DNA of 64,000 bases from Rhodothermales bacterium (GCA_028284865.1 JANQQV010000013.1:33677-97676), one strand, 5' to 3'. Positions 53,407 to 63,536 are shown, numbered from the stretch's first letter. The notes: generated from the letters alone by a model not told the origin. Numbers and translations are program-made.

Positions 53407-56400
53407 TCAGCTGGGCTCTTGGGCTTTACGGTCAAGAAGTTGATCGATGCGGCGGCGGGCTTCCGTCACGGTCGGCTGAACATACGCATCGCCGTCCTTC
53501 CATCGATCGACAACCTTCTGGTAGTGGAAAATGGCCTGGTCGAGATCGCCTTGCTCTTCGTATAGCTCACCGAGGCGGAAGTGGATACGTCCTGTCCTGC
53601 CTTTGTCTTCGCCACCGTATCCAGTCGATGGATGCGAAACGAATCGGGTGTAGGCATCGATCGCTGCTTGAACATTGCCGATTTCCTCTTCAAGACGTCC
53701 CACGATATGAAACGGATGCCGAAGCGCGTTAGGGGCAATCAGCGCTCGATATCTCTCGATGGCTGATGCTGGCTGGATGCCTCGAAACACATCGGAGACG
53801 GCTCTGGCTTGGATGACAAGCTCCCGCCTGTCCTCATCTAATTCCGTTTCCAGCACCGAATCGGACACCGCAAGAAGTGAGTCAATGCGGTCCGCTTCCA
53901 TGAACTCGATGGCCGTCTGCAATGACCATGCCCAGACCCAGTTCAGATCGCCATCGTCGTCGAAGAACTCATCCGCCTCCAAACGTGAGAAGGCGAATTG
54001 TTTCAGATTAGCTGATCGGTATTGCTCGTAGTTGTCTGTAGCCAGAGCTTGCGCCCATTCGGCTTCCACGTCGACATAGTCATTGAACTGCTGAAGAACC
54101 GAATCGGGGACTTCCTCGAATGTCATGACCTCCCGTCCTTCGGCTGAAGCGAGCCAGGCTCGGGCTCCTGTTTTCATCACCTGGACTTTGCCTTGGCTGG
54201 CCAGCAAGGACATATAGTTTTCTGGAGTAGACCGAGTGAAGGGATCATCATCCGACGCCAGAATGGAATCGCGCTTCTCAACCCATCTCAATGCGCCGTC
54301 GATGTCGTCTTTGGTATAGGCAAGGGAAGCTCGATTCTCCATTTCTTCAGCGCTACCTGGGAAGTCCATCGCAATCGAATCCACAAATGCCTCGTGGTCC
54401 TCGTAGCGCCCCTGTCTCAAGATGGTCAACGCGATGTTGGCTCGGCGCATCAAGCCGTCTTCACTTCTTGCGGCTCTCCGGAATAGCGTTTCGGCATCCA
54501 GGTAACGACCCTCCATATTGTATTGCGCTGCCAGGTTGTTGAGCGCTGTCAGGTCTTCTGGCCATTTCTCAAGCAGCTCCTCGTAAGCACGGATGGAGCG
54601 ACCGCGGTCTTCTTCGATATTTAGTGCTCCAAAGGCATAGATGGTGCCCTCGGTGGTCAATCGCTCGCGTTCTGTCATGCGGTCCCGCAAGTCGTAGGCC
54701 TTTTGTCGCAGTGTATCCTGAGTCTGGAAGCGGTAGTTGTTGTTGCGATACAGGACGGCCAGCTTGCGATAAGCCATGCCGAACAAGCTGTCCAATTCAA
54801 TGGCTTGCTCAATCTCCCGAATGGCTGCTCCTTCCAGATTCTGATCCTGATAGATATTGGCTTTGGTGTAGTGGCGCAGCGCCGCCAGCGATGAAGTTGA
54901 CACCTGATCCAGAGGTGGGCTGCTTCGGATATCGACGAGCGATTCTCCGATTTCAGAACGAAGTCGTGCTGACAATCGATCAATGGCAGAAACGATGTCG
55001 GCTTCTGATGCAGCTGTTTCCCGGAATCCTGCCAACAGTTGCTCATCGTCTGAGGCGACTACACGAGCGGCGATTTGGAACGCAGAGCCTACCGGTGCAA
55101 TCTCTCCTTCGATGATGGCTTTCACACCTTCCCGTCTCGAGATATCCAGCCCCAGCGAAGCCGAAACGAGCGTGTCTGGATTGAATCCGCCGCGCTGAAG
55201 AGCATCGCTCATGAGCGATCGGTCCATGATGTTGAGGACCGTGGACTGGGACAAGTCGATGCGAAGCGCCTCGGACACCGTTGACCCGAGCTCAGGGATG
55301 TCTGTGCGATTTTCGAAGTCCGTCAGCACAATAGTGTCTTCCCGGTCCAGTTCACCCGACGTAATCAGGGAAGCAAACGGCCCGATCCCCGCGGCACGTA
55401 ATCCCGAGTAGGCGAGCACTGCGATGAGCAAACCTGCTGCAGCAAACATGCCTCCGCGAAGGGCCAAGCGGGTGCTGAGTGTCGCTTTCAGTCCCGTCAG
55501 TTTCTTTCGCTCGGCCGAGTCGAGCGAGGCTCGCTTCCGCTCCACGTTGGCCGCGTAAAGCGTGATTGGTAGCCCGGCCAGCGTCAGGAGCACAGCGGCT
55601 GGGAAAACCCACCCCGGCAAGCCAAAGGCCATCATGGCACCGTAAACCACTGCTAACACGATGGCTCCGATCACGGCAAATCGGATGGCAATTTGCTGCG
55701 TGTTGATCTCTTGTTTCGTTGCGGACGGGTAGGCAGGCTGTTGAGCAGTCTCCACAACCGTCTCTCCCGAAAACACGCCCAGTTCTTCGGCCAGGCTGGA
55801 GGCGTCAGCGGGCCGCGCGTTCACATCTTTGGAGAGGACGCGTCCCACGAGCTCGATCAACGGCTCAGGAGTGTCCGGACGAGCATTGGAAATCGGCGGG
55901 GGCTCTTCGTTGATGACCGAATAGGCCACGGCGGCCTCATATCCACCGCCGAACGGCCGGGCGCCGGTCAGCATCTCGTAGAGTACAGCGCCGATTGACC
56001 AGATGTCGCTGCGCGCATCAACCTGTTCGCCGCGCGCCTGCTCCGGGCTCATGTACGAAGCCGTTCCAATCGTTGAGCCTTCTCGCGTGAGGTCGGATGA
56101 CTCACCAAGTTTGGCCACGCCAAAGTCCAGCAGCTTGACGAGCCCCTTTCGGGTGACCATCACGTTCGCAGGCTTCACATCACGGTGAACAATGCCAGCT
56201 TCATGGGCTGTTGCCAGTCCCTTCGCCATCTGCCGAGCGATGGACGCGGCGTCGTCAATCTTGATCGACCTACGCTCCATGAGTTCCTGCAGCGTCGAGC
56301 CATCATAGAAAGCCATCGCGATGAACAGTTGCCCATCCTCGGCCTCACCGATCTCGTAGATCGTGCAGATGTGCGGATCGTCCAGTGAGGAGGCAGCTTT

Positions 56401-56574
56401 TGCTTCCTGGATAAAGCGCTCCTTGGCCTCTGCATCCCGTACCAGATTCGTAGGCAGGAATTTGAGTGCTACATCACGATCGAGCCGCGTGTCGCGTGCT
56501 TTGTACACGACACCCATGCCGCCTTCGCCGAGCTTCTCGACGATCTCGTAGTGGGAAATGGTTTTGCCGACCAT
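53407..56574 (-). CDS. Membrane Ser/Thr protein kinase with CsgG-like and TPR regions (2)
   Basis: This 1055-residue paralog has identical domain order. The active site is Lys38, Asp132 (HRDVKPAN) and Asp150 (DFG), with 'GTASYMSPEQARGEQVDARS' closing the activation segment. Its kinase domain is nearly identical to that of kinase 3 (56577-59726): from about residue 157 to 220 the two differ at few or no positions. The TPR half has drifted freely ('VALINNLAAQYNMEGRY'-like repeats against 'VALNNLPQLLAGYGRF' in kinase 3). The membrane block is 'VVYGAMMAFGLPGWVFPAAV'. The gene begins 3 bp after kinase 3 ends and is followed 3 bp later by kinase 1, so the three are one operon. Confidence 0.92.
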   Translation of the reverse strand: MVGKTISHYEIVEKLGEGGMGVVYKARDTRLDRDVALKFLPTNLVRDAEAKERFIQEAKAASSLDDPHICTIYEIGEAEDGQLFIAMAFYDGSTLQELMERRSIKIDDAASIARQMAKGLATAHEAGIVHRDVKPANVMVTRKGLVKLLDFGVAKLGESSDLTREGSTIGTASYMSPEQARGEQVDARSDIWSIGAVLYEMLTGARPFGGGYEAAVAYSVINEEPPPISNARPDTPEPLIELVGRVLSKDVNARPADASSLAEELGVFSGETVVETAQQPAYPSATKQEINTQQIAIRFAVIGAIVLAVVYGAMMAFGLPGWVFPAAVLLTLAGLPITLYAANVERKRASLDSAERKKLTGLKATLSTRLALRGGMFAAAGLLIAVLAYSGLRAAGIGPFASLITSGELDREDTIVLTDFENRTDIPELGSTVSEALRIDLSQSTVLNIMDRSLMSDALQRGGFNPDTLVSASLGLDISRREGVKAIIEGEIAPVGSAFQIAARVVASDDEQLLAGFRETAASEADIVSAIDRLSARLRSEIGESLVDIRSSPPLDQVSTSSLAALRHYTKANIYQDQNLEGAAIREIEQAIELDSLFGMAYRKLAVLYRNNNYRFQTQDTLRQKAYDLRDRMTERERLTTEGTIYAFGALNIEEDRGRSIRAYEELLEKWPEDLTALNNLAAQYNMEGRYLDAETLFRRAARSEDGLMRRANIALTILRQGRYEDHEAFVDSIAMDFPGSAEEMENRASLAYTKDDIDGALRWVEKRDSILASDDDPFTRSTPENYMSLLASQGKVQVMKTGARAWLASAEGREVMTFEEVPDSVLQQFNDYVDVEAEWAQALATDNYEQYRSANLKQFAFSRLEADEFFDDDGDLNWVWAWSLQTAIEFMEADRIDSLLAVSDSVLETELDEDRRELVIQARAVSDVFRGIQPASAIERYRALIAPNALRHPFHIVGRLEEEIGNVQAAIDAYTRFVSHPSTGYGGEDKGRTGRIHFRLGELYEEQGDLDQAIFHYQKVVDRWKDGDAYVQPTVTEARRRIDQLLDRKAQEPS

Positions 56575-56576
56575 GC

Positions 56577-59500
56577 TCAGTTTTCTCTCGCTTTCAAATC
56601 AAGCAGGGAGTCCATGCGCCGCTGCGCCTCGGCCACCTGCGGCTGCAGGATAGCATCGGCGTCTTTCCACCGCTCAATCATTTTGCCATAATGCGTGATG
56701 GCGAGGTCGATGTCACCGCGCTGTTCATAGAGGTTGGCAATGCGGAAATGGGCCAAGGCCTTGCGGCCCATGTCGCTGCCAATCCCGTCTCTGGCATGCC
56801 CAGCGATGAATTTTTCCAACGTGCGTATCGCCTCTTCAGAAGCTCCGGCCCGTTCGTACAATTCGGCCACGTCAAACAGTGGTCCGACGCCCCATCTACG
56901 ATCTTCTCGCAATTTCTCGATCTGTTTAACAAGATCAACTGTCAAATTGCCCGCGGCCGCTTCGATCTCTAGCTGCTGAGTCGCAAGGGCCGGTTCTCTG
57001 AATGCGAGAATAACCGGCCAGAGGTCCTCCGTATCCACTGCAAGGGCTTTGTCTAACCATAACCGGGCTTGCTCCGTGTCGCCTCGCTGGAGATACAAGT
57101 ACGAAACCTGGGAATGGTTATCCCACTCGGGATCCTGATCCAGATCAGGCAACATGAGGAAATACTCGTCCATTAATTGGAAATATTCTGAACGATCGCC
57201 CGTCAACCGGGCAATTGCTTCCAGGTCGTAGATCTGGCTCTCTTTCTGGCGAGCTTTCCATATCAACTCTGAAGAAAAGCGGCTGGAATCAGCGAAGCCG
57301 CCATCCGGATGGGTTCGTCTTTGATCTACCCATTCCTCGTATTCGGCTATTCGGCCTCTCGAGAGGGCATATTGGTCTTCAAGGCCCCAATACAGCCACG
57401 ATCGACCACTCCGATCGTGAGCATTTCTCGCCTCGACCATCAGGCTTTCGGTAGCCGCGAAGTCATCCTGTTGAAATGCCAAGCGAGCCAATCCGCTGTA
57501 ACCCGCCGGGTTGTCGGGAAAGATCTCCGTCGTCCCTTCCAAAACGCCACGCGCTTCGTCCACCTTATCGAGAGCTAAAAGCGTATTGGTGTATCCACCG
57601 CGCCACAACGTACCGTTTGAATTCTCAACGGCACGTCTGTACAGCGGCTCCGCTTCTTCGAACCGGCCATAACCGGCTAACAACTGGGGCAGGTTGTTCA
57701 GGGCAACACCGTCATTCGGGAATCGGCGAAGTACTTCCTGATATGCCCCGATGGACTCTTCGTCCCGCCATCCTGATATCCGTTTATTGTAGTACGAAGC
57801 TTCAATCAAGAGGCGCTCGCGGATGGACAGTTTTCCACGCAGTCGGTACGCCCGGACAATGGCACTGTCACGTTCCGCCGTAGTCAGGTTCCGTGCGCCC
57901 ATCACACCCAGTTTTCGCCAGGCCATGGCAAAAGTCGAGTCCAACCTTACGGCTTCTCGGAATTTGTCGGCGGCCTCTGAGTTCTGACCCTTATTGTGCA
58001 ATTCCGCTCCTTCTGAATACAACTGAAGCGCCTTCAATGATGGCGTTGTTACTTCTCGCAATGGAGGAGTGGATCGAATAGACTGCAATGGTTCTCCGAT
58101 CTCGGCGCGCATCTCACGAGACAGGCGATCAATAGCCGAGAGGACATCCGATGGATCACTTGCGCTTTGCCTGAATGAGGCAAGTTGGCTGCCATCCGTT
58201 ACGGCCACAATCCGCGAGGTGATTTGGTATCCGGTTCCAGCGGCCGAAATGTCACCTTCGATAATGGCCTTTCCGCCTTGACGTTCGGCTATCTGTAAAG
58301 CGATGCCTGCAGACAAGACCGTATCCGGATTGATCTCCATGCGCCCCAGAGCAGATTGGGTACTGGCCCTGTCCAGAATGCGGATGGCTGTTGATCCTTC
58401 GAAGTCGATGCGTATGGCTTCGGAAATGGTACGGCCAAGTTCAGGCTCGCTTGTCCGATTCTCGAAATCAGCGACAATAATTAGATCTTGATGCTCGAGT
58501 GACCCCGAGGTTATGATGGTGGCGAACGGCCCAATCCCGGCTGCCCGTAGGATTGAGTACGCAGCAATCACGACCACCAATCCTGCACCAGCGAGGACAC
58601 CTCCCCGCAACGCTTTCCGCGTGTCGAACGACTTCTGTAAACCCGACAATCCATCCCGCTCCGCCGAGTCCATCTTGGCGCGCTTCTTCTCAAGCGATGC
58701 ACCATACAACGTGATGGGCAAGCCGATGAGCGTCAGGAAGACAGCGGCAGGAAATACCCAATCGGGTAGGCCAAGGCCAATCATCGCGGCGTAGACGACA
58801 GCCAGCGCCACTGCGCCGCCGATGGCGAATCGCACTACGAGCTTCTGGAGCGAAGGGACCTCGCTGTGGACCGGTCCTTTGTACGCGGGCTGAGGAGCCG
58901 TCTCGACGATGGTCTCCCCAGAATACACGCCCAGCTCTTCAGCTAGGGCTCCAGCCGTGGGGTAGCGGTCTTGTGCCTTCTTGGAGAGCGCCTTGTTGAC
59001 CACGTCGATCAAGCCTTCGGGCGTGTCCGGGCGCGCGGGCGCAATCGGCGGTGGGTCTTCGTTGATGATCGAGTAGGCCACGGCGGCTTCATACCCACCT
59101 CCGAACGGCCGCGCGCCTGTCAGCATCTCATACAACACGGCGCCGATTGACCAGATGTCGCTGCGGGCATCGACCTGTTCACCGCGGGCCTGCTCGGGGC
59201 TCATGTACGAGGCCGTTCCAATCGTTGAGCCTTCGCGCGTCAGGTCGGACGACTCACCGAGTTTGGCCACGCCAAAGTCCAGCAGCTTGACCAGCCCTTT
59301 GCGGGTGACCATCACGTTCGCGGGCTTCACGTCGCGGTGGACAATACCTGCCTCGTGTGCGACCGCGAGCCCTTTGGCCATCTGCCGGGCGATGGACGCC
59401 GCATCGTCAATCTTGATCTTACGCCGCTCCATGAGCTCTTGCAGCGTCGAGCCATCATAGAAGGCCATCGCAATAAAGAGCTGCCCATCATCCGACTCGC

Positions 59501-59726
59501 CGATTTCGTATATCGTGCAGATGTGTGGATCGTCCAGCGAGGAAGCGGCCTTGGCTTCCTGAATGAAGCGCTGCTTGGCGTCCTGATCGCGCGAGACGTT
59601 GGCCGGAAGGAATTTGAGCGCGACAATGCGATCAAGCTTCGTATCGCGGGCTTTGTAGACCACACCCATCCCGCCCGAGCCGAGCTTCTCGAGGATCTCG
59701 TAATGGGATATGGTTTTGCCGACCAT
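56577..59726 (-). CDS. Membrane Ser/Thr protein kinase with CsgG-like and TPR regions (3)
   Basis: This 1049-residue protein is the first gene of the kinase operon. The kinase domain is intact (Lys38 in VALKFLP, Asp132 in HRDVKPAN, Asp150 in DFG). The membrane helices (about 295-390) include 'GLPDWVFPAAVFLTLIGLPI' and are followed by 'DLIIVADFENRTSEPELGRT', 'AIRIDFEGSTAIRILDRAS' and 'GGKAIIEGDISAAGTGYQIT', then TPRs ('LNNLPQLLAGYGRFEEAEPLYRRAV' located at about residues 695-720). The basic linker before the membrane helices contains several Lys/Arg, placing the kinase in the cytoplasm and the TPRs outside. It is divergent from the PEGA-like secreted protein gene. The 195-bp gap between them (59727-59921) must hold both promoters, but I see no convincing box. 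Confidence 0.92.
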   Translation of the reverse strand: MVGKTISHYEILEKLGSGGMGVVYKARDTKLDRIVALKFLPANVSRDQDAKQRFIQEAKAASSLDDPHICTIYEIGESDDGQLFIAMAFYDGSTLQELMERRKIKIDDAASIARQMAKGLAVAHEAGIVHRDVKPANVMVTRKGLVKLLDFGVAKLGESSDLTREGSTIGTASYMSPEQARGEQVDARSDIWSIGAVLYEMLTGARPFGGGYEAAVAYSIINEDPPPIAPARPDTPEGLIDVVNKALSKKAQDRYPTAGALAEELGVYSGETIVETAPQPAYKGPVHSEVPSLQKLVVRFAIGGAVALAVVYAAMIGLGLPDWVFPAAVFLTLIGLPITLYGASLEKKRAKMDSAERDGLSGLQKSFDTRKALRGGVLAGAGLVVVIAAYSILRAAGIGPFATIITSGSLEHQDLIIVADFENRTSEPELGRTISEAIRIDFEGSTAIRILDRASTQSALGRMEINPDTVLSAGIALQIAERQGGKAIIEGDISAAGTGYQITSRIVAVTDGSQLASFRQSASDPSDVLSAIDRLSREMRAEIGEPLQSIRSTPPLREVTTPSLKALQLYSEGAELHNKGQNSEAADKFREAVRLDSTFAMAWRKLGVMGARNLTTAERDSAIVRAYRLRGKLSIRERLLIEASYYNKRISGWRDEESIGAYQEVLRRFPNDGVALNNLPQLLAGYGRFEEAEPLYRRAVENSNGTLWRGGYTNTLLALDKVDEARGVLEGTTEIFPDNPAGYSGLARLAFQQDDFAATESLMVEARNAHDRSGRSWLYWGLEDQYALSRGRIAEYEEWVDQRRTHPDGGFADSSRFSSELIWKARQKESQIYDLEAIARLTGDRSEYFQLMDEYFLMLPDLDQDPEWDNHSQVSYLYLQRGDTEQARLWLDKALAVDTEDLWPVILAFREPALATQQLEIEAAAGNLTVDLVKQIEKLREDRRWGVGPLFDVAELYERAGASEEAIRTLEKFIAGHARDGIGSDMGRKALAHFRIANLYEQRGDIDLAITHYGKMIERWKDADAILQPQVAEAQRRMDSLLDLKAREN

Positions 59727-59921
59727 GGGAAAGCAGGTTCAGGGTGAGCGCCAATGTAGTGAAGTACACCTATAAAGGAGAAAGGTCGGAATGCCATCTC
59801 GTGGGCCATCAGCCGCATTTATTTGATCGGGATTGCTGCGCTTTTTACCATAGGTCCCTTCACAGTCGGCCTGGCTAAATCGGGCCTTCGCGATTCTCTT
59901 CAGGACCTCACCCTCCCCACT

Positions 59922-61250
59922 ATGCGTCTTCTGCGTGGCATCCGCTTGTTCGGTTTTGCAATCGTTTTCATGGCTACTGCACTGGTAGCTGATTCCAGCC
60001 GGGCCCAGAAGCTCCAGCTTGTCACCTCTCCAGAAGACGCGCAGATCTTCCTCGTGGATGTCGACGGAAGCATGGCGCCACTTGGTACCGGACGCGCTGA
60101 GTATCGCGTGCGCAGATCCAATACCAACACGATCGTGGTCACGGCCGACGGTTATGCCAAGAAGGAGTGGACATTCGTCCGAGGAAATGACTATCCGACT
60201 CCGGTTCGCTTGGAACTGGACACGCGGGTTGTGGAAGTCTCAGCTTCGGATCAGCAAGCTGAGATTTTCCTTAACGACGTGCGGATGGGAACCGGTCAAG
60301 CCAAGATCATGATCGGTCAAAACGAAACGGCCTTGGTCGAAGCCAGACTTGAAGGTTACTGGCCGGCATCCGCGACCTACTCAACGACTGAAAACTCCGG
60401 CGTAATCCCTCTCGCGGATGAATTGCGGATTCAGGACCGCATGCTGGTAGTGAATGCTCGTCCTGCGGGCACGGTCATTTTGGCTGATGGTGTCGAACAA
60501 GGACAGAATTTTGCTGAAATCCGTCTCCCGTTCAATGCCTGCGTCGAAGTTGAAGCCAACGCCGACAACTTCGTTTCCAAGTCTGAAGTGTTCTGCAATC
60601 AGGAGCGGATGGAAGCGCCACCCATGAACTACGCATTCGAGCTTACCGACCGGGAGGTCACGGTGCGAACGGTTCCGCAGACAGCAAGCATCCTGCTTTC
60701 AGGTCGAACGGTTGGCATTGATGAATACACGCTTGTCGTGCAACAAGATGAGTGCATTGAGGTCCGGGTTGAACAGAGCGGTTATGTCTCTCAGAATCGC
60801 AGTTATTGCAACCAGGGGTCCGGCCAGTTGCCCGAAATCGATGTGATCGAGTTGTCCGAAGATGAAGCGTTCGTCGGCTCCCAAGCATCGGATCAAGCGA
60901 ACACCAACATCACAATCGAGGTGGGTGAACAGCGGACGTTTGATGATGCGTGGAAAATCATGAGCCTCATTGTTCTCAACGCATTCGACATCCTGGAGAT
61001 CACAGACAAGGAAACCGGCTACCTGCGAACTGCCTGGGCGGTTGAACGCTTTGACAACGCAACCGTCCGCACGCGCACGATCGTCAAGCAAGGCGACATC
61101 AGCCCCGTCAAATTTGTCGTCCAGATCGATTCAGAGTACAGTGAAGACCCAGAAGTGTCTGTCAGCTGTGACCGTTGTTTCCGTCCCTGGGATCGCCTGC
61201 TCTACCAGTACGAGGACATCATCAACGAGATGATCTTCCGTTTGCGCTAG
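59922..61250 (+). CDS. Secreted PEGA-like repeat protein
   Basis: This 442-residue exported protein starts at the ATG at 59922 (signal peptide MRLLRGIRLFGFAIVFMATALVADSSRA-Q). ATG 59823 is further upstream and would add an unlikely leader. The mature protein has about four beta-rich repeats of the PEGA type, each giving a short ligand-like hairpin: 'SPEDAQIFLVDVDG', 'SDQQAEIFLNDVRMGTG', 'RPAGTVILADGVEQGQ' and 'VPQTASILLSGRTVG'. Each is followed by a strand such as 'IVVTADGYAKKEW'. Four cysteines occur in 'NACVEVEA', 'FCNQ', 'DECIEV' and 'YCNQ', enough for two disulfides. The C-terminal domain (about 300-440) ends with 'CDRCFRPWDRLLYQ'. PEGA-like domains are thought to bind cell-surface components. 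It is divergent from the STK operon and may be a substrate or partner. Confidence 0.7.
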   Translation: MRLLRGIRLFGFAIVFMATALVADSSRAQKLQLVTSPEDAQIFLVDVDGSMAPLGTGRAEYRVRRSNTNTIVVTADGYAKKEWTFVRGNDYPTPVRLELDTRVVEVSASDQQAEIFLNDVRMGTGQAKIMIGQNETALVEARLEGYWPASATYSTTENSGVIPLADELRIQDRMLVVNARPAGTVILADGVEQGQNFAEIRLPFNACVEVEANADNFVSKSEVFCNQERMEAPPMNYAFELTDREVTVRTVPQTASILLSGRTVGIDEYTLVVQQDECIEVRVEQSGYVSQNRSYCNQGSGQLPEIDVIELSEDEAFVGSQASDQANTNITIEVGEQRTFDDAWKIMSLIVLNAFDILEITDKETGYLRTAWAVERFDNATVRTRTIVKQGDISPVKFVVQIDSEYSEDPEVSVSCDRCFRPWDRLLYQYEDIINEMIFRLR

Positions 61251-61262
61251 GGGGAGTCGGGA

Positions 61263-63536
61263 TCAGTCCCGACGGATGGCCAGGATGGTCAGATCTTCCC
61301 GCGGATCCTGATCGCCTGCATGTTCTTGCACGCTTCGCACAACGTGCCGGATCAGGCTTGTTGGGCGGGAATCGGGTGCATCGCGAAGCGACGAGGCCAT
61401 GCGCTCGTTCGAGAATGGAGCGCCAGACATATTGGGCGTCTGAATCATACCTGCCGATACGATGACGAGGGCGTCGGATGCCTCCAGTTCTGCTCGTTCT
61501 TCTTCGAACCCGCCTTGTGCACGCTCCCAGATGGAAGACCCCTCGCTTTCGATCCGATCGAGGGATCCATTCTGACGAAGAATCCAAGGCGCTGCGTGGC
61601 CTGCGTTGCATAGCGAGACCGCCCCGTTCGCCGTATCAATCACACCGGCGACCATCTTCAAGCCAACGTGCGGAAGCCCTTCGGCGAACAGCATGCTGTT
61701 CAGTTGCGAAAGGCACTCTCCCGGTGGTACTCCGCGTTGTAGGAAACTCTTGACGAATGTCTGGCCCATGGCCATCAACAGCGCCGCTGTCACACCGCGA
61801 CCTCCCACATCGCCCATCAACAGCCCGATGCGTCCATCGTTCAGGTCGAACGCATCGTAGAACGTGCCGCTCACATCGGCGGCCGGGGCAGAAAAACCGT
61901 ACAGCTGCCAGCCCGCGGGAGTGGGGAGGGAAGCCGGTATGATTGCGTCCTGGATGCGGCGGGCGACGTCGATCTCCTGCTGAATCGAAATGGCCTGCTT
62001 CTGACCGCGGAGGGCTTTCTTGAAGGCAGCCAGATCGTCAGCAGCCTTCAGGGTCGTGGTTTCCAGGTCCTTGAAGTCGACGGGTTTGGTCACGAAGTCG
62101 AATGCCCCGCGATTCATGGCCGTGCGGATCTTGTCCATATCGCCGTAAGCCGAAACGACCACAGTACGCAGCGGGCGATCCAGCTCGGACAGCTTGTCCA
62201 GAAGCGTCAGCCCATCCATGCGCGGCATGTTGAGGTCGGTCAGAATCACACCGATATCCGGATTCGCTTCCAGCTTCTGAAGTGCGTCCATGCCATCGAG
62301 GGCGAACGTCATCTTCCACTCACCGGCACGCAGTTTCTTGCGGAATCGCTGCTGCATCAGCAGCTCGAGTTCAGGCTCGTCATCCACGCAGAGGATGTGA
62401 AGGACGTCGTCGTCTGCCGACTCGACAGGCTCGATCGCGGCCGGAGCTGGAGCGGCCGGTGCCATCATCTCACGAGCGGCCGATTTCGCATGCTGACGAT
62501 CGACGACCGCCTGCAAAGCCTCGGCCATCTCGGTCATGGAGGCAAAGCGATCGTCGGGGTTCTTGCGAAGGGCGCGGTCCACCACTTCGACGAGCTGCAT
62601 CGGGAGACCAGGCCGCAAGGCGGCTAGTGGCTCCGGATCGGCGTTGAGGATGCCGTACAGGATGGCTTGTGGATAACCTCCGGGAAACGGGCGCGATCCG
62701 GAGAGCATTTCGTAGAGCACCGCGCCGGTCGACCAGACATCGGTGCGATGATCGACGGCCGCGCCGGTGGCCTGCTCGGGGCTCATGTAGGCAGCCGTTC
62801 CGAGGACCATGCCCTCCTGGGTCATCGCGGCGGCGTCTTCAGACTTCGCCAGTCCGAAATCCAGGATCTTCGTGACGGTATCGGCCAGGATCAGGTTGGC
62901 CGGCTTGATATCGCGATGGATGATGCCTTTTGCGTGGGCGGCGCCAAGTCCTGCACATGTTTCGCGGGCGACCTGGATGGCGAGTTCGACGTCCAGCGGC
63001 CCGCGTTCCACCATCTCCTCGATGGTCGCACCGTCGTAATAGGCCATGGCGATGTATGCCCGGCCGGCATCATCACCGATCTCGAAGACCGTACAAATGT
63101 TCGGATGATCGAGGGCTGATGCCGAGCGAGCCTCTCGCAGGAAGCGTTCCCGTGCTGCGGCGTCCGAGCCCATCGTATCGGGCAGGAATTTCAAGGCGAT
63201 GGTGCGGGCGAGTTGTTCGTCTTCGGCCTTGTAGACCGACCCCATCCCTCCGCCACCGAGATAGTCCGTGATCCGGTAGCGGGCAACGTGTTGCCCGATC
63301 AATGCATGTGGATCTGACTGTGGAGCATTCATTGGTGGTGGGGGTGCTGTGGGCAGGCCGGCATCGCGAGCAAGTTGATCGAAGAACCCGGTTGCATCAG
63401 AATACGACGAAACCGCTTCGATAAGCTCATGCGCGAGCTGTTCATCACCGTTTGCCAGGCGCTGGGCCGCAGCCGGGCGCTCGCCTTCGGGCAGGTCGAG
63501 CAATTCGGCAATCAGTTCTGAGCGGGTTCGAGTCAC
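61263..63536 (-). CDS. Ser/Thr kinase - receiver - PP2C (SpoIIE-type) fusion, phosphatase degenerate
   Basis: This 757-residue cytosolic protein begins with GTG at 63536-63534. The GTGA overlap with the sigma-factor stop decides the start, and the longer frame to 63671 lies inside that gene. A short N-terminal helical part (1-75) is followed by a kinase domain (about 85-345; GGGGMGSVYKAE, HRDIKPAN with Asp209, DFG with Asp227), a receiver domain (about 378-500; acidic pair D385/D386, phospho-acceptor D434 in LTDLNMPRMDG, K484 in TKP) and a PP2C/SpoIIE phosphatase domain (about 515-755). In the last, two of the four usual metal Asp positions are changed: T558 in 'VSGTFYD' (usually GGDFYD) and A695 in 'VSAGMI' (usually TDG). 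D576 and D748 remain. The phosphatase is therefore probably inactive or binding-only. Confidence 0.88.
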   Translation of the reverse strand: MTRTRSELIAELLDLPEGERPAAAQRLANGDEQLAHELIEAVSSYSDATGFFDQLARDAGLPTAPPPPMNAPQSDPHALIGQHVARYRITDYLGGGGMGSVYKAEDEQLARTIALKFLPDTMGSDAAARERFLREARSASALDHPNICTVFEIGDDAGRAYIAMAYYDGATIEEMVERGPLDVELAIQVARETCAGLGAAHAKGIIHRDIKPANLILADTVTKILDFGLAKSEDAAAMTQEGMVLGTAAYMSPEQATGAAVDHRTDVWSTGAVLYEMLSGSRPFPGGYPQAILYGILNADPEPLAALRPGLPMQLVEVVDRALRKNPDDRFASMTEMAEALQAVVDRQHAKSAAREMMAPAAPAPAAIEPVESADDDVLHILCVDDEPELELLMQQRFRKKLRAGEWKMTFALDGMDALQKLEANPDIGVILTDLNMPRMDGLTLLDKLSELDRPLRTVVVSAYGDMDKIRTAMNRGAFDFVTKPVDFKDLETTTLKAADDLAAFKKALRGQKQAISIQQEIDVARRIQDAIIPASLPTPAGWQLYGFSAPAADVSGTFYDAFDLNDGRIGLLMGDVGGRGVTAALLMAMGQTFVKSFLQRGVPPGECLSQLNSMLFAEGLPHVGLKMVAGVIDTANGAVSLCNAGHAAPWILRQNGSLDRIESEGSSIWERAQGGFEEERAELEASDALVIVSAGMIQTPNMSGAPFSNERMASSLRDAPDSRPTSLIRHVVRSVQEHAGDQDPREDLTILAIRRD

